Assembly: GCA_033875255.1 (NCBI GenBank)
Contig: JAWZSN010000009.1
Coordinates: forward strand, 1 to 64,000
From: Marinimicrococcus sp033875255
GTDB taxonomy: Bacteria > Pseudomonadota > Alphaproteobacteria > Geminicoccales > Geminicoccaceae
Length of the DNA stretch: 64,000 nt
Direction: 5' to 3'
Below, one piece after another: positions 1 to 8,258 of this stretch. The notes below the pieces were generated by a model. It ran no database searches. It had not been told where the DNA came from and saw nothing but the letters and a program-made list of their open reading frames with translations. How positions within the stretch are numbered: the first letter of the stretch is position 1; each line of letters starts with the position of its first letter. The translations under genes and the position numbers were made by a program.

Positions 1-435
1 CCGCAGCTGGTTGATCAGCGCCGTTCCGGCCCCCACCAGCCGCGAGCGCACCCGGTGCAGGGTCTGCCGGTGCAGGGTCTGGAGGTCGAGCTGGTCCCCG
101 CTCCCCGGCGGCACGAATCGCATGCCCGGCCGCGAGGCCGCCCCGGCGATCCCCGGGCGTCCCGCTCGTTGTTCTTCTGCGCCTTGACGCAGGGCCGCAC
201 GTATTCCGGTGGCATCAGACGCACCGTGTGCCCCTGCGCCTCCAGCAGCCGGCCCGGATGGTGCGCCCCGCAGCACGCCTCCATCGCCACGACACGAAGG
301 CGGCAGCGTCGCCGTCTGGCCGAGGATCGTCTCGCGCCGCATCCGCCGTCGCAGCGCCACCGCCCCCTTCTCGTCGGGTCCCAGGACGCTGCCCACGGCC
401 TTGCCCAGATCGATCGCGAGCAGCACGATGGTCAT
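1..435 (-). pseudogene. IS110-family transposase remnant (N-terminal part, frameshifted, cut by window edge)
   Basis: Reading the minus strand from an ATG at 435 gives MTIVLLAIDLGKAVGSVLG, the usual IS110 opening with the first Asp of the DEDD-type RuvC-like catalytic domain. The similarity continues in other frames: AMEACCGAH and HTVRLMPPEYVRP around 290-200, then LDLQTLHR and a LVGAGTALINQLR-like stretch near the window start. At least one frameshift is therefore needed, near 280-300, and a six-residue TLHR duplication is visible. The C-terminal Ser-containing domain would lie outside the window. It cannot make an intact transposase as read. It marks the left edge of an accessory island. 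Confidence 0.75.
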
Positions 436-589
436 GGTCCGCTCCTTCCGTCTCCAGAACCGCGCATCCTGGCGGATGCAGCCGAGGAGGGGCGGGCCAT
501 TCCATAAAGAAAAAGACGCGCGCAGCGCCTTGCAGCCTTCCTTTCCGCGGGTCTCGCACCAGCCATGGCAAACTCGCGGCCGGTTCACC

Positions 590-1030
590 GTTCTTTTACC
601 TTCGCCGGGCGAGTCTCTTGGACGGTGGGGGAGGTGCCGCGCCCAGGCGTTCGCGGCGGCGGAGTCCCACCCCAGCAGGATGGCAAAGTCGGGTTAAAAC
701 TGTGTGAACGTCCTGGGCCGGCCAACAGGCCGCCGCAGCCGGCTCACGGTTCTTCAACCTCTGCCGGTGCATCCTGGCGGACGGTGGGAGAGGTGCGCCC
801 GCAGGGTTCCGGAGCGGCGGAGTCCCACCCCAGCACTATGTGCAAGAGGGGGTGAAGAAGGCGTGAACGTGGTCCGGTGGCTTCCTGGCATCGGTCGGGA
901 TTTTGCGATTCCTCAACCTTTGCCGTGGCACACCCTCGGATGGTGGAAAGCGTGCGACGTCTGGATTCGGCGGCGGCCGACTCCCACCCCAACAGGATGG
1001 CGGAGAGACGTGAAGATCCGGTGAACGGAC
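590..1030 (+). repeat. Three tandem copies of a ~110 bp non-coding repeat, period ~158 bp
   Basis: Three diverged units share the core AGTCCCACCCCAGCAGGATG or close variants at about 663, 821 and 980, giving periods of 158 and 159 bp. Each unit starts with a TTC-(T/A)ACCT-like segment, has GGANGGTGG(G/A) about 30 bases in, carries the core, and ends near a GTGAACG. The same unit occurs twice in reverse orientation at 7.64-8.04 kb. No protein reading is conserved across all copies, so I treat it as a non-coding repeat family of unknown function. The stretch 436-590 before it holds nothing I can identify. Confidence 0.7.
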
Positions 1031-1224
1031 GCAGGTCCGTAGGTCGGGTGGGGTCGGCGGCGGCTTCAAGGGGCGCTCGGCGCAGGCCGCGCGGCCGGGC
1101 TCGGGGGCGTCGGGCTCCGCGGCCTGCCCGCCGGTCCCGGCTCGGGCCGCAGGCGTGGGCTCCGGTTTCTCCACGATCGCCGCGAGCCGCGCGCGGATGA
1201 TCGGCCCGCAATGTCGGCCATGTC

Positions 1225-1902
1225 GTGCTGCAGTGCCTGGCCCGGCTGGTGGCGGCCTCGGCGCTGGAGGTGGTGGTGGCGGCGCTTCATGCGCCGGGCT
1301 CGGGGCGGGAGGCGCTTTTGTCAGTGGTTCCGGTGGACGGGACCGTGCGGGTGTGCCGGCTCACCGGCGCGGTGGTAGCGGTGCGGGTGCAGGATCTGGC
1401 CGGGCGGGTGGATCCGGACGAGGGGCGGCCGGCGCTGGTGCGGGCCCTGGCCCGGGCGGTGCTGCCCGGCGGGGCGGGAGAGGCCGCGGCGGGGGCGATC
1501 CTGCGCCATCGCGCGGCGGCGCGGGCCACCGGCAGGCTGCCGTTCCGGACGACGAAGGATCTTGCCCGGGTGGCGGGGCTGGCGGCGGGGGCGGCGGCCG
1601 CCCTGGCGCCGCATGTCACGGTGTGGTCGCTGGAGGATGGCATCGCGCCCGGGGCGGTCGATCCGGCGCTGCGGCCGCTCCTGGCCGGGGAAGCCGGCAG
1701 GCCGGGTGCGGTGCGCGGGCTCACGTGGCGGCGCTACGCGGTGGAACTCGACGTCACCACCGGCAGGGGGGCCACGGCGGGGTTTGCCGCGAGCGTGGTG
1801 CTCGAGCCCGGCGGGGCGGCGCCGTGGCGGCTGCTGGAGGCGGACTGGCGGGCGGGAGCCGATGCGGGGGCACGGGGGTACGCGGCGGCCGGGGCGTGTT
1901 GA
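1225..1902 (+). pseudogene. GspK-like type II secretion minor pseudopilin fragment, N-terminus missing
   Basis: The frame from a GTG at 1225 encodes 225 residues. The pattern resembles the globular part of GspK: a PVDGTVRVCRLTGA segment, then VQDLAGRVD (GspK proteins commonly read VQDxAGxxD), a helical AL..AL stretch, then FRTTKDLARVAGL and LAPHVTVWS, which match the helix-hairpin repeat before the TVHS-like motif. What is missing is the start of GspK: there is no prepilin peptide and no membrane helix, and upstream sequence in this frame is not similar to one. No other gsp gene is near. I infer a stranded fragment. Family assignment is from motif resemblance only. Confidence 0.5.
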
Positions 1903-2049
1903 GGTTCGGCAACCATCTTCGCGCGTGCCGGCCAGCTTCGGCCGAGCAGAAGCAGGCACCGTGCAGCGCCGCTGCACCGGCGCGTGCCGGTTGTCACGCC
2001 GCCTGGCCCCGCCTTCGCGGCCTTGGGTTGCAGCGGTGCAGGGGCTGGA

Positions 2050-2463
2050 TGGCGTCATCGGGCGCGGGGCGGCCGGACAACCAAAATCCACCTCGCGACC
2101 AACCTCCTCGGGCGGCCGATCGCGCTTCGCCTGACGTCCGGCAACACCGCCGACATCCGCGTGGCAAGCGAGCTGCTGGCGGCGGCGGGACCGGCGACGC
2201 GGATCATCGCTGACCGCGGCTAGGACGCCGACGCGCTGCGGCGGGAGATCGTCGAGCGCGGCAGCGAGAAGGTGATCCCCGGCCGCCGCAACCGCAAGCG
2301 CCCGGTCAGCCACGATGCCCGCGCCTGGTGCGAGCGCTGGCGCGTCGAGGCGGCGATCAGCCGCCTGAAGGACTTCCGCCGCATCGCCACCCGCTACGAC
2401 AAGCTCGCGGCGAATTTCCAGTCCTCCGTCGTCTTGGCGGCTGTCGCGGCCTTCTGGATCTGA
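2050..2463 (+). pseudogene. IS5-family transposase C-terminal remnant with in-frame stop
   Basis: The frame reads GGRTTKIHLATN, GRPIALRLTSGNTAD and RIIADRG, is then stopped by TAG at 2221-2223, and resumes in the same frame with DADALRREI, VIPGRRNRKRP, ERWRVEAAISRLKDFRRIATRYDK and a stop at 2461. This is the catalytic and C-terminal half of an IS5/IS427-type DDE transposase: the D of IIADRG and the E of the VEAAISRLK region are present. The N-terminal half is absent, and 1903-2050 holds no clear coding match. It is inactive as written. It sits directly beside the CBASS regulatory genes. Confidence 0.8.
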
Positions 2464-2476
2464 TTGAGTCCGGACC

Positions 2477-3397
2477 CTAGCGATCCGGAACCTGTCCGTT
2501 CCGCACAAAATGATCGAAGACGTCACTCTCCTCTTCTTCCTGAAAGCGTGGGCCGTATGCTTCAAATTGAAGCACGGTGATTTCCTGATCGTAGCGGTCG
2601 GAGCGAAGGCAGATCTCGTGCACCGGTTCGGGAAACCACACGCCAGATTGTTGCATGACGCCGTTCAGCGCCACGTCGGAATAGTCGCGTCGTGCCGCAA
2701 AGGCCTCCAGGGGGAGCTCGAACACGGTGTCCCTCGTGCGGATATAGCGCCCAGACTTAAGCGCCGCTTTGCTGGGCTTCGCCCAATGAGCGAATCCCTC
2801 ATTCGATACCACCATGATTGCCCGCGTCTCGGTGTATTCGAGCCAGCGCAGGATCGCCGCTGTCAGCGAAACGCCGTAGCGCTTTGCCAGTCGACCGAGC
2901 GTTCCGAAATCGGCGCGAGCCTTAGCTGGCAGTTGGCGACGGAAGTCATGAAACGGCATCAGCAACGCAGCGGCGAACTCGTCTGCTTCCTGCTCGATGC
3001 CGGATCCGTCGCGCCGAACCACCGCGTTTTCGTCGCAATAGATGCCGCCGTCGAAACGCCCATCCTCCTCAATCAGCTGGCGGTGCAGCACGTAGTGGGC
3101 GAACTCGTGTCCCACAGTGAACGAGCGACGTCCGTCAGACTGACCTGCATGGTACATGATCGCCCATTGGCGCGGCCGCGCCTCCCCATAGACCAACGCG
3201 CCGACGCAGCCCGGGATGTTGCGCTCGACGACCTCGTGGATGGGACTGTTGGGCGCGACCTGACGAGAATACTCCAGCGCGAGGCTGATCACATCGACCG
3301 GCGCGCGATCAAACCGATCCGCTCCAAGGACCAAGTCTAGCATTTGCGTGATGCGGCCCGCCTCCTTCAGCGGCTGGAGGCGGATCGGCTCACTCAT
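2477..3397 (-). CDS. capP: CapP-type metalloprotease (ImmA/IrrE family), CBASS activator
   Basis: The 306-residue protein has the zinc motif HEFAH at residues 97-101 and a downstream acidic helix EQEADEFAA at 135-143 that should supply the third ligand. This is the ImmA/IrrE peptidase layout. About 150 residues follow as a separate C-terminal domain. Known CapP proteases bind ssDNA and cleave the repressor CapH to switch on CBASS; a cysteine near the zinc acts as a switch. Cys121, between HEFAH and the acidic helix, is the obvious candidate here. The start codon overlaps the capH stop by 4 nt, and both face away from a CBASS operon. Assignment to CapP rather than a generic ImmA protein rests on this context. 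Confidence 0.8.
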   Translation of the reverse strand: MSEPIRLQPLKEAGRITQMLDLVLGADRFDRAPVDVISLALEYSRQVAPNSPIHEVVERNIPGCVGALVYGEARPRQWAIMYHAGQSDGRRSFTVGHEFAHYVLHRQLIEEDGRFDGGIYCDENAVVRRDGSGIEQEADEFAAALLMPFHDFRRQLPAKARADFGTLGRLAKRYGVSLTAAILRWLEYTETRAIMVVSNEGFAHWAKPSKAALKSGRYIRTRDTVFELPLEAFAARRDYSDVALNGVMQQSGVWFPEPVHEICLRSDRYDQEITVLQFEAYGPRFQEEEESDVFDHFVRNGQVPDR

Positions 3398-3714
3398 TTG
3401 CGGGTCTTCGTGTCGAGGATGCGAGCCATCTCGCGAATCTGCCGGCGCGTTTCTTCCGGGAGGCCGCTGTACTGCCGGAAGAAGGCGGTGTCCTCCGCCT
3501 CGCTGAGGGTCTGCGTGTCAGCCCCGATTAGGTAGTCGACGGTCACCCCCAAGGCGCCTGCAATTGCGGACAGCTTCTCGGCCGATGGCCTGGGCGGATT
3601 CTTGTTCTCGAGCTCCCAGATGTAGCTCTTCGATGAGCCGGTCTCCTGCGCAAGCTGATCGAGCGTCAGGCCCTTTTTCGTTCGTAAGTCCTTGATGCGC
3701 TTGCCAAATTTCAT
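3394..3714 (-). CDS. capH: CapH-type XRE/HTH repressor of the CBASS operon
   Basis: A 106-residue protein starting at MKFGKRIKDLR. I prefer this start to an ATG 25 codons upstream because the extra residues have no HTH character and would run through the likely promoter. Residues 5-62 form a Cro/C1-type HTH (GLTLDQLAQETGSSKSYIWELE). The C-terminal helices contain FFRQYSGLPEETRRQIREMA, a segment typical of small XRE repressors paired with ImmA-like proteases. CapH proteins repress CBASS until cleaved by CapP. The divergent layout, translational overlap with capP, and direct repeats in the shared upstream region support autoregulated control of both transcription units. I did not locate a cleavage site. 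Confidence 0.8.
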   Translation of the reverse strand: MKFGKRIKDLRTKKGLTLDQLAQETGSSKSYIWELENKNPPRPSAEKLSAIAGALGVTVDYLIGADTQTLSEAEDTAFFRQYSGLPEETRRQIREMARILDTKTRK

Positions 3715-3750
3715 AACCGGCTCTTCTACTTGACCTTTCCCAACCCTGCG

Positions 3751-3829
3751 TTCGGAGTAGCTATATTCTATGTCCCTTGAAAGACGCATTCAAGCTTCCC
3801 ATCTTGTTCGGAGTAGACATATATAACGT
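3751..3829. promoter_or_regulatory. Pair of direct repeats, candidate CapH operator
   Basis: TTCGGAGTAG followed by an ATA-rich segment occurs at 3751-3770 and again at 3807-3826 (TTCGGAGTAGCTATATT and TTCGGAGTAGACATATA), 56 bp apart in the same orientation. The first copy overlaps the -10 of the capH promoter. The second lies about 70-90 bp before the CD-NTase start, over a TATATA sequence. This is the expected place for the operator of a divergent repressor. Binding by CapH is inferred. Confidence 0.6.
3765..3793 (-). promoter_or_regulatory. Sigma70-type promoter for capH-capP
   Basis: On the minus strand TTGAAT (3793-3788) and TAGAAT (3770-3765) are separated by exactly 17 bp, each matching consensus at 5 of 6 positions or nearly so. 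The predicted transcript start is about 45 nt upstream of the capH ATG. Confidence 0.55.
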
Positions 3830-3896
3830 CATGCCATCAAGAACATCGCGCGGGCGGTGGCGAGATGCACAGACGCAGCCCGCCACGGAGATCGAT

Positions 3897-5144
3897 ATGA
3901 ACATCCAGCTTGCGCCGACTGGCCTCAATCCGTTCGACGACCCTCTCGACCGCATCCTCGCGCAGATCGCGCTCAGCATTCAGCTGCCGCCCTCGCTGCA
4001 TGCCATGGCGAAGTCGCGCTACGAGGCGGTGCGCCGCCATCTCGAAGCGAGGACCGCCTTCTTCGACCAGATCGAGCACTTCTACCCGCAGGGCTCCATG
4101 GCGATCGATGCCACGGTTTCGACGCGCGGCACCGACGACGAATACGATCTCGACATCGTCTCGCAGCTCGGCGGCCGTTTTCGCGGCATGGCGCCTTTGG
4201 AAGTCTTGACCGAGCTCGAAGCCGCCCTCGCCGACTATCCCGTGCAGCGGGTGCTGCGGCAGACGCGCTGCGTCACCCTGTTCTACGCCGACAAGATGCA
4301 TCTCGACGTCACGCCGTCGCTGCGCGTCTACAGCACGCTCGATCGCGAGAGCCTGATCACTCACGCCAAGGGCCCGCGCCGGTCGGCCGACGACCGGTTC
4401 GTTGACATGAACGCCTATGGCTTCGCGCAGTGGTATGCGAGCAGGACGCCGCTCGAATTGCGCATGGCGAAGGAATTCCACCGGCGGTGGCTTGACCATG
4501 CCGGCCTTGCCGCTCGCGCCGACGCCGATGTGGATGATGTTCCGAATCAGTGCGACTTCATCATCAAGAACACCGCGACGCTCGCCCTCCAGCTCCTCAA
4601 GCGCTTCCGCAACATTCGCTACGCGAGCTACACCGGCCGCATCCCGCCGTCGGTGATGCTCTCCTACTATGCCGGCCTCGCCGCGCAGCCGAACATGTCG
4701 CTCAGCACCATGCTCGTTCGCCTCGCGAGCTGGATCATCCGCGACATCGAGCAGGCTTCGCTCTACAGGCGGCTTCTGCATGTCGCCAATCCGATCTGCG
4801 AGACCGATGTCTTCACGGACCGCTGGCCCGAATCCATCGCTCAGCAGGACGAGTTCGCCGGGCATCTGCGCGAGCTCATCCGTTCGCTCGAGGCGATGCG
4901 CAAGGGGGAGATGTACCCCGACACGATGATGGACACGCTGCGCGGGAACTTCGGGGACCGCGTCGTGACCCGGGCCGCCGACCAGATCGCCACCGAGATC
5001 GGTGGCGGCATCCAGCAGTCCCGTCAGCTCTACACGCGGCGGGGCGGCCTCCTGTTGCCCTCTGCCGCCGCGGTCGCAGCGGCGATCGTCAATCCGGCGG
5101 TTTCGGTGGCACGGCCTCACACCTTCTTTGGGCGCAAGATCTGA
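3897..5144 (+). CDS. CBASS CD-NTase (cGAS/DncV-like nucleotidyltransferase)
   Basis: The enzyme would make a cyclic oligonucleotide second messenger when phage infection is sensed. In its 415 residues, GS at 66-67 (YPQGSMAID) and the DEYDLD segment at 81-86 form the polymerase-beta-type GS...DxD site, and HLDVTP at 136-140 carries the third aspartate (D137). The ATG at 3897 has GGAG six bases upstream; an ATG at 3831 in the same frame has none. The last codons overlap the E2 gene as ATGA. The C-terminus reads HTFFGRKI, so it does not end in the bare Gly or Ala used for conjugation in well-studied type II systems. Product identity cannot be read from sequence. Confidence 0.88.
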   Translation: MNIQLAPTGLNPFDDPLDRILAQIALSIQLPPSLHAMAKSRYEAVRRHLEARTAFFDQIEHFYPQGSMAIDATVSTRGTDDEYDLDIVSQLGGRFRGMAPLEVLTELEAALADYPVQRVLRQTRCVTLFYADKMHLDVTPSLRVYSTLDRESLITHAKGPRRSADDRFVDMNAYGFAQWYASRTPLELRMAKEFHRRWLDHAGLAARADADVDDVPNQCDFIIKNTATLALQLLKRFRNIRYASYTGRIPPSVMLSYYAGLAAQPNMSLSTMLVRLASWIIRDIEQASLYRRLLHVANPICETDVFTDRWPESIAQQDEFAGHLRELIRSLEAMRKGEMYPDTMMDTLRGNFGDRVVTRAADQIATEIGGGIQQSRQLYTRRGGLLLPSAAAVAAAIVNPAVSVARPHTFFGRKI

Positions 5145-5596
5145 TGACGGCGGCGATCCTCTCCATCGACGAGCAGGTTGCCGCGATGAAGGCGGCCTGG
5201 CCGCAGTTCTCGGCGCGCCAGATCGACCGCCGCGCGCAGTCCGCGTGGTGGGTGGGGAGCGTGAGGCCGCAATATGCGAGCTACTCGCTGGAGATCCGCT
5301 ACGAGCTCGGGTGTTTCCCCGAGGTGCGGGTGCTCGCACCAGTACTGATCCGATTGCCCGGCAATTCCGAGGGGCAACTACCTCATGTCTACCCACCGGC
5401 CGAGGATCCGACCCTTTGCCTGTTCGACCCGCGTGAAAGGGAATGGACAAGGACCATGACGATCGCAAGCACGACCGTACCTTGGGCGCTGGACTGGCTG
5501 GCTTGCTACGAACTTTGGTTGATGACCGGGCGCTGGACCGGCGGCGGGCGCCACGCTGGACAGGACCTCGGCGAGGCAAGGGAGACAACGCGATGA
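5144..5596 (+). CDS. E2-only Cap2-like ubiquitin-transfer protein of short type II CBASS
   Basis: This 150-residue protein has an E2 fold signature: a beta-rich N-terminal half, HVYP at 81-84, and the catalytic-type cysteine C92 in DPTLCLFDP. It ends with LACYELWLMTGRW and GGGRH, features seen in E2-like proteins of short type II CBASS. It lacks E1 and JAB domains, and no separate Cap2 E1 or Cap3 gene is nearby. Known systems of this kind use the E2 to form thioester or amide links with the CD-NTase C-terminus and so prime it. It overlaps both neighbours by ATGA, indicating translational coupling and matched dosage. Confidence 0.82.
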   Translation: MTAAILSIDEQVAAMKAAWPQFSARQIDRRAQSAWWVGSVRPQYASYSLEIRYELGCFPEVRVLAPVLIRLPGNSEGQLPHVYPPAEDPTLCLFDPREREWTRTMTIASTTVPWALDWLACYELWLMTGRWTGGGRHAGQDLGEARETTR

Positions 5597-6627
5597 ATTA
5601 CGTTCCGCCGCGGCGATCGGATGGTACCATTCAACATGCCCGCCTGAAGCAGCCATGGCCGCAAGGCAGCCCCTTCCGCATTTTGTCGATCGACGGCGGC
5701 GGCATTCGCGGCGTCTTTCCTGCAGCGGTGCTGGCCGAACTCGAAAGCCGCTTCCTGGGAGGCGCCTCCATCGTCCATCACTTCAACATGATCGCGGGGA
5801 CCTCAACGGGCGGCATCATCGCGCTCGCGCTTGCCCACGGAATAACTGCCCGACAGGCGTTGAACATTTATCTCGAGCGCGGCGAGCGCATTTTTCCGCC
5901 GGCGGCTGGCCTCGGCAAGCTGTCGAGGATGCTACGCTGGATGTTCAAGCCGAAGCACGACCAGGCAGCCCTCAAGGAGGAGCTGCTGCGGATCTTTGGC
6001 GACAAGGTGCTTGACGATGCCGTCACCCGGCTGGTGATCCCGAGCTTCGAAGGGCGTCACGGCGAGCCATTCCTCTACAAGACGCCGCACCATCCGGACT
6101 ACCAAAAGGACCGCCACAAGAAGCTCGCGCATGTCGCGCTCCACACGACGGCGGCTCCGTCCTATTACCCTGGTGTCGATGACGATGGCTACATCATGAT
6201 CGATGGCGGCATCTGGGCCAACAATCCGGTCATGAACGCTCTGGTCGACGCCCTTGCTTGCTTCGACATTGTGCGCGACGACGTGCGTATCCTGAGCTTG
6301 GGGACGGGTGAGTCCACTTTCACGGTGGATGAGCGGGCGCGCAACGGTGGCATAAAGGATTGGGCGTTCCTGAGCTCTTTCAATGCGGCCGCCCGCGCAC
6401 AGTCCAGAAATGCCCTCGGCCAAGCCTATCTGCTGGTCGGCAAGAACAACGTCACACGGATTGATGTGCCGGAAAGCGATGCGCCGATAGCGATGGATGA
6501 CGTGCAGCGCTCGGTCCGGGAGCTCCCGATGGTGGCACGCAGCCTCGTTGAAAGTGCTGGGCATCATATCGAGCGGGAATTTCTCGACGGGCCGGTCGAG
6601 CCGTTCATTCATTGCCCGATGACCTAG
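5593..6627 (+). CDS. capV: CapV patatin-like phospholipase, CBASS effector
   Basis: A 344-residue patatin-domain protein. The oxyanion loop GGGIRG is at 35-40, the nucleophile elbow GTSTGG at 69-74 (Ser71), and the catalytic Asp is in DGG at 204-206, so the Ser-Asp dyad is complete. CapV enzymes are activated by the cyclic nucleotide made by the partner CD-NTase and degrade membrane phospholipids, killing the infected cell. It is the last gene of the operon and starts inside the E2 stop codon. There is no signal peptide, consistent with attack from the cytoplasm. The operon ends here; only insertion sequence debris follows. Confidence 0.88.
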   Translation: MNYVPPRRSDGTIQHARLKQPWPQGSPFRILSIDGGGIRGVFPAAVLAELESRFLGGASIVHHFNMIAGTSTGGIIALALAHGITARQALNIYLERGERIFPPAAGLGKLSRMLRWMFKPKHDQAALKEELLRIFGDKVLDDAVTRLVIPSFEGRHGEPFLYKTPHHPDYQKDRHKKLAHVALHTTAAPSYYPGVDDDGYIMIDGGIWANNPVMNALVDALACFDIVRDDVRILSLGTGESTFTVDERARNGGIKDWAFLSSFNAAARAQSRNALGQAYLLVGKNNVTRIDVPESDAPIAMDDVQRSVRELPMVARSLVESAGHHIEREFLDGPVEPFIHCPMT

Positions 6628-6636
6628 TGCAGCGAC

Positions 6637-6862
6637 TCATTGAAGGGATGCAGCGGGCAAGCGCCTGAGCTTTTCCAGGCTGGTCTCGGCGGGCTTGGTC
6701 CAGACGAACGGTTTAGCCTTGCCGTTGTGCTCCTTGATGAAGCGGCGGATCGCGTCCTCCATTTTGGGGGACGGAGGTGAAGACGCCGCGCTTCAGGCGC
6801 TTGCGGGTCAGGGTCGAGAAGAAGCCCTCGACCGCGTTGAGCCAGAACGCCGAGGTCGGATC
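6637..6862 (-). pseudogene. IS630-family transposase C-terminal remnant, frameshifted
   Basis: On the minus strand the reading PTSAFWLNAVEGFFSTLTRKR and LKRGVFTSVPQ is the conserved end of an IS630-type DDE transposase, with the last catalytic Glu in AVEGFF. After one frameshift near 6765 it continues as EDAIRRFIKEHNGKAKPFVW and ends KLRRLPAASLQ with a stop at 6637. The upstream two thirds of the enzyme is missing: the preceding sequence is an RHS remnant instead, so this end of an element was left inside or beside an RHS gene. Confidence 0.8.
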
Positions 6863-7635
6863 CCACCAGTCCGGCTGGATGAAGCGGCCCGGCAACGGGT
6901 CCATGTAGCGGGCGTTGAGGTAGAGCAGGCCGGTGTCGGGATCGTCGCGCTCGCCGATATAGCCCTTGCTCTCGGGCTGGGCCGGCCCCCCGGCCTCGCT
7001 CACGGTGAGCGCCCCCGAGCGGTCGCCGTAGGGGAGATAATGCGAGCGCTGGACGCGCACGCCGGCCTCATCGGTGATCAGCCTCACCGAGGCCAGGTGG
7101 TCGCGGTGCAGCCACTCCTTGACCCCGCCCCGCGGTGCCTTGCACCGCGATCCCCCATGGGACAGAAAGCGTGATCGGGCGGCGCCCGATCACGGGGCGA
7201 GCCGGCCCACCACGCGCAGGTCGGCATGGAGGTGCTTGATGGCGGTACCCGAGGGCAGGATCAGGGGCTCGGCGCCGAGCCAGAGGGTGGTCTCGCTGCC
7301 CTTGGTCTTCAGGATGCGGGCGCCGTCGGGGCCGCAGGCCCAGGCCACGGTGACGCCGCCCTTGGTGACGCTGCCTCACCTCGAGGGATCTGGCCGGTTC
7401 TCGTGGTCGTGGACGATGCTCCGCCCGAGCCCGGCGGTCATGTTGCCGTTGGCGTCGTAGCCCAGCGCCTGGCCGCCCACGTCGGTGGGGGTGTGCGGCC
7501 GGGGCGCGGTGGCGGCCGGCCAGGTGCAGGCGCCGGGCGGGCCGCCCGGCATGTTGCCGGCGACGTCGCCGGGAATCTTGGGTAGGTGAAGCTCCGGCTT
7601 CGGGTGCCGTCGGTGTCGACGGCGCTCGGCAGCCG
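6863..7635 (-). pseudogene. RHS/YD-repeat protein remnant, several frameshifts
   Basis: The minus strand carries successive RHS core pieces in changing frames: VDTDGTRSRSFTY (about 7600), ALGYDANGNMTAGLGRS and HDHENRPDPS (7470-7385), VAWACGPDGARILKTKGSETTLWLGAEP and HADLRV (7350-7210), WLHRDHLASVRLITDEAGV (7120-7070), and SKGYIGERDDPDTGLLYLNARYMDPLPGRFIQPDWWDP (6970-6865). The last motif is the classic end of the RHS shell, before the variable toxin tip. The reading then joins the IS630 remnant, so any toxin tip is lost. Not functional as written. Confidence 0.8.
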
Positions 7636-7642
7636 GTCTCTG

Positions 7643-8165
7643 TCCGTTCAGCAGATCTTCATCTTTCCCTGCGATCCTGCTGGGGTGGGACTCTGCCGCC
7701 GCGTGGTCTGGGGAGCGGGGCCTGGTCCACCATCCGCGAGCATGCCGGGCGAGGTGTTGAGGAAGGATGAACGGCCGTGGCGTTCGGCGTGGCGGTGACG
7801 GAGGGCGGGGAAGGCGGTTCCCGGCGACGTCGAGCCGACCAAAAGAGAGAACCGCGCCGCGCGCAGCGCCTTGCGTGGCTCCGCCGTCACGGGCCTGTGC
7901 CGGTCTCGGACCGTTCAGCGATCTTCATCTTTCCCGGCGATGCTGCTGGGGTGGGACTCCGCCGCCGCGCGATCCCGGGAGCGGCGCCTGGTCCACCATC
8001 CGCGAGCATGGGGGGGGTGAGGTGTTGAGGAAGGGTGAACGGGCGTGGCGTTCGCCGTGGTGGTGACGGAGGGCGGGGAAGGCGGTTCCCGGCGACGTCG
8101 AGCCGACCAGGAGAAAGCACCGGGCCGCGCGCAGCGCCTTGCGGTGGCTCCGCCGTGACGGGCCT
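7643..8165 (-). repeat. Two tandem ~266 bp units containing the inverted form of the 590-1030 repeat
   Basis: 7643-7910 and 7911-8165 are near-identical over long tracts: both contain GAGGTGTTGAGGAAGG, GACGGAGGGCGGGGAAGGCG, TTCCCGGCGACGTCGAGCCG and GCGCGCAGCGCCTTGC in the same order. Within each, the reverse complement of the left-hand core appears (GCTGGGGTGGGACT at 7681 and 7947), followed on the minus strand by GATGAAGATC and TGAACGG as in the left array. The region 7636-8258 has no credible gene of its own. Confidence 0.75.
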
Positions 8166-8258
8166 GCGCCGCCCGATGACATCATGCAGGGCGCCCGGCA
8201 GCTTTGGTCATTCGTCCCCGACGCGCGATGCTGGCCGATCGCGACTCGTTCCGTCGTT

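Noticed and set aside
590..1030. Possible CRISPR array at the left repeats
   Set aside because: Three units with ~158-bp period and diverged repeats; no constant short repeat, no variable spacers of equal length and no cas genes.
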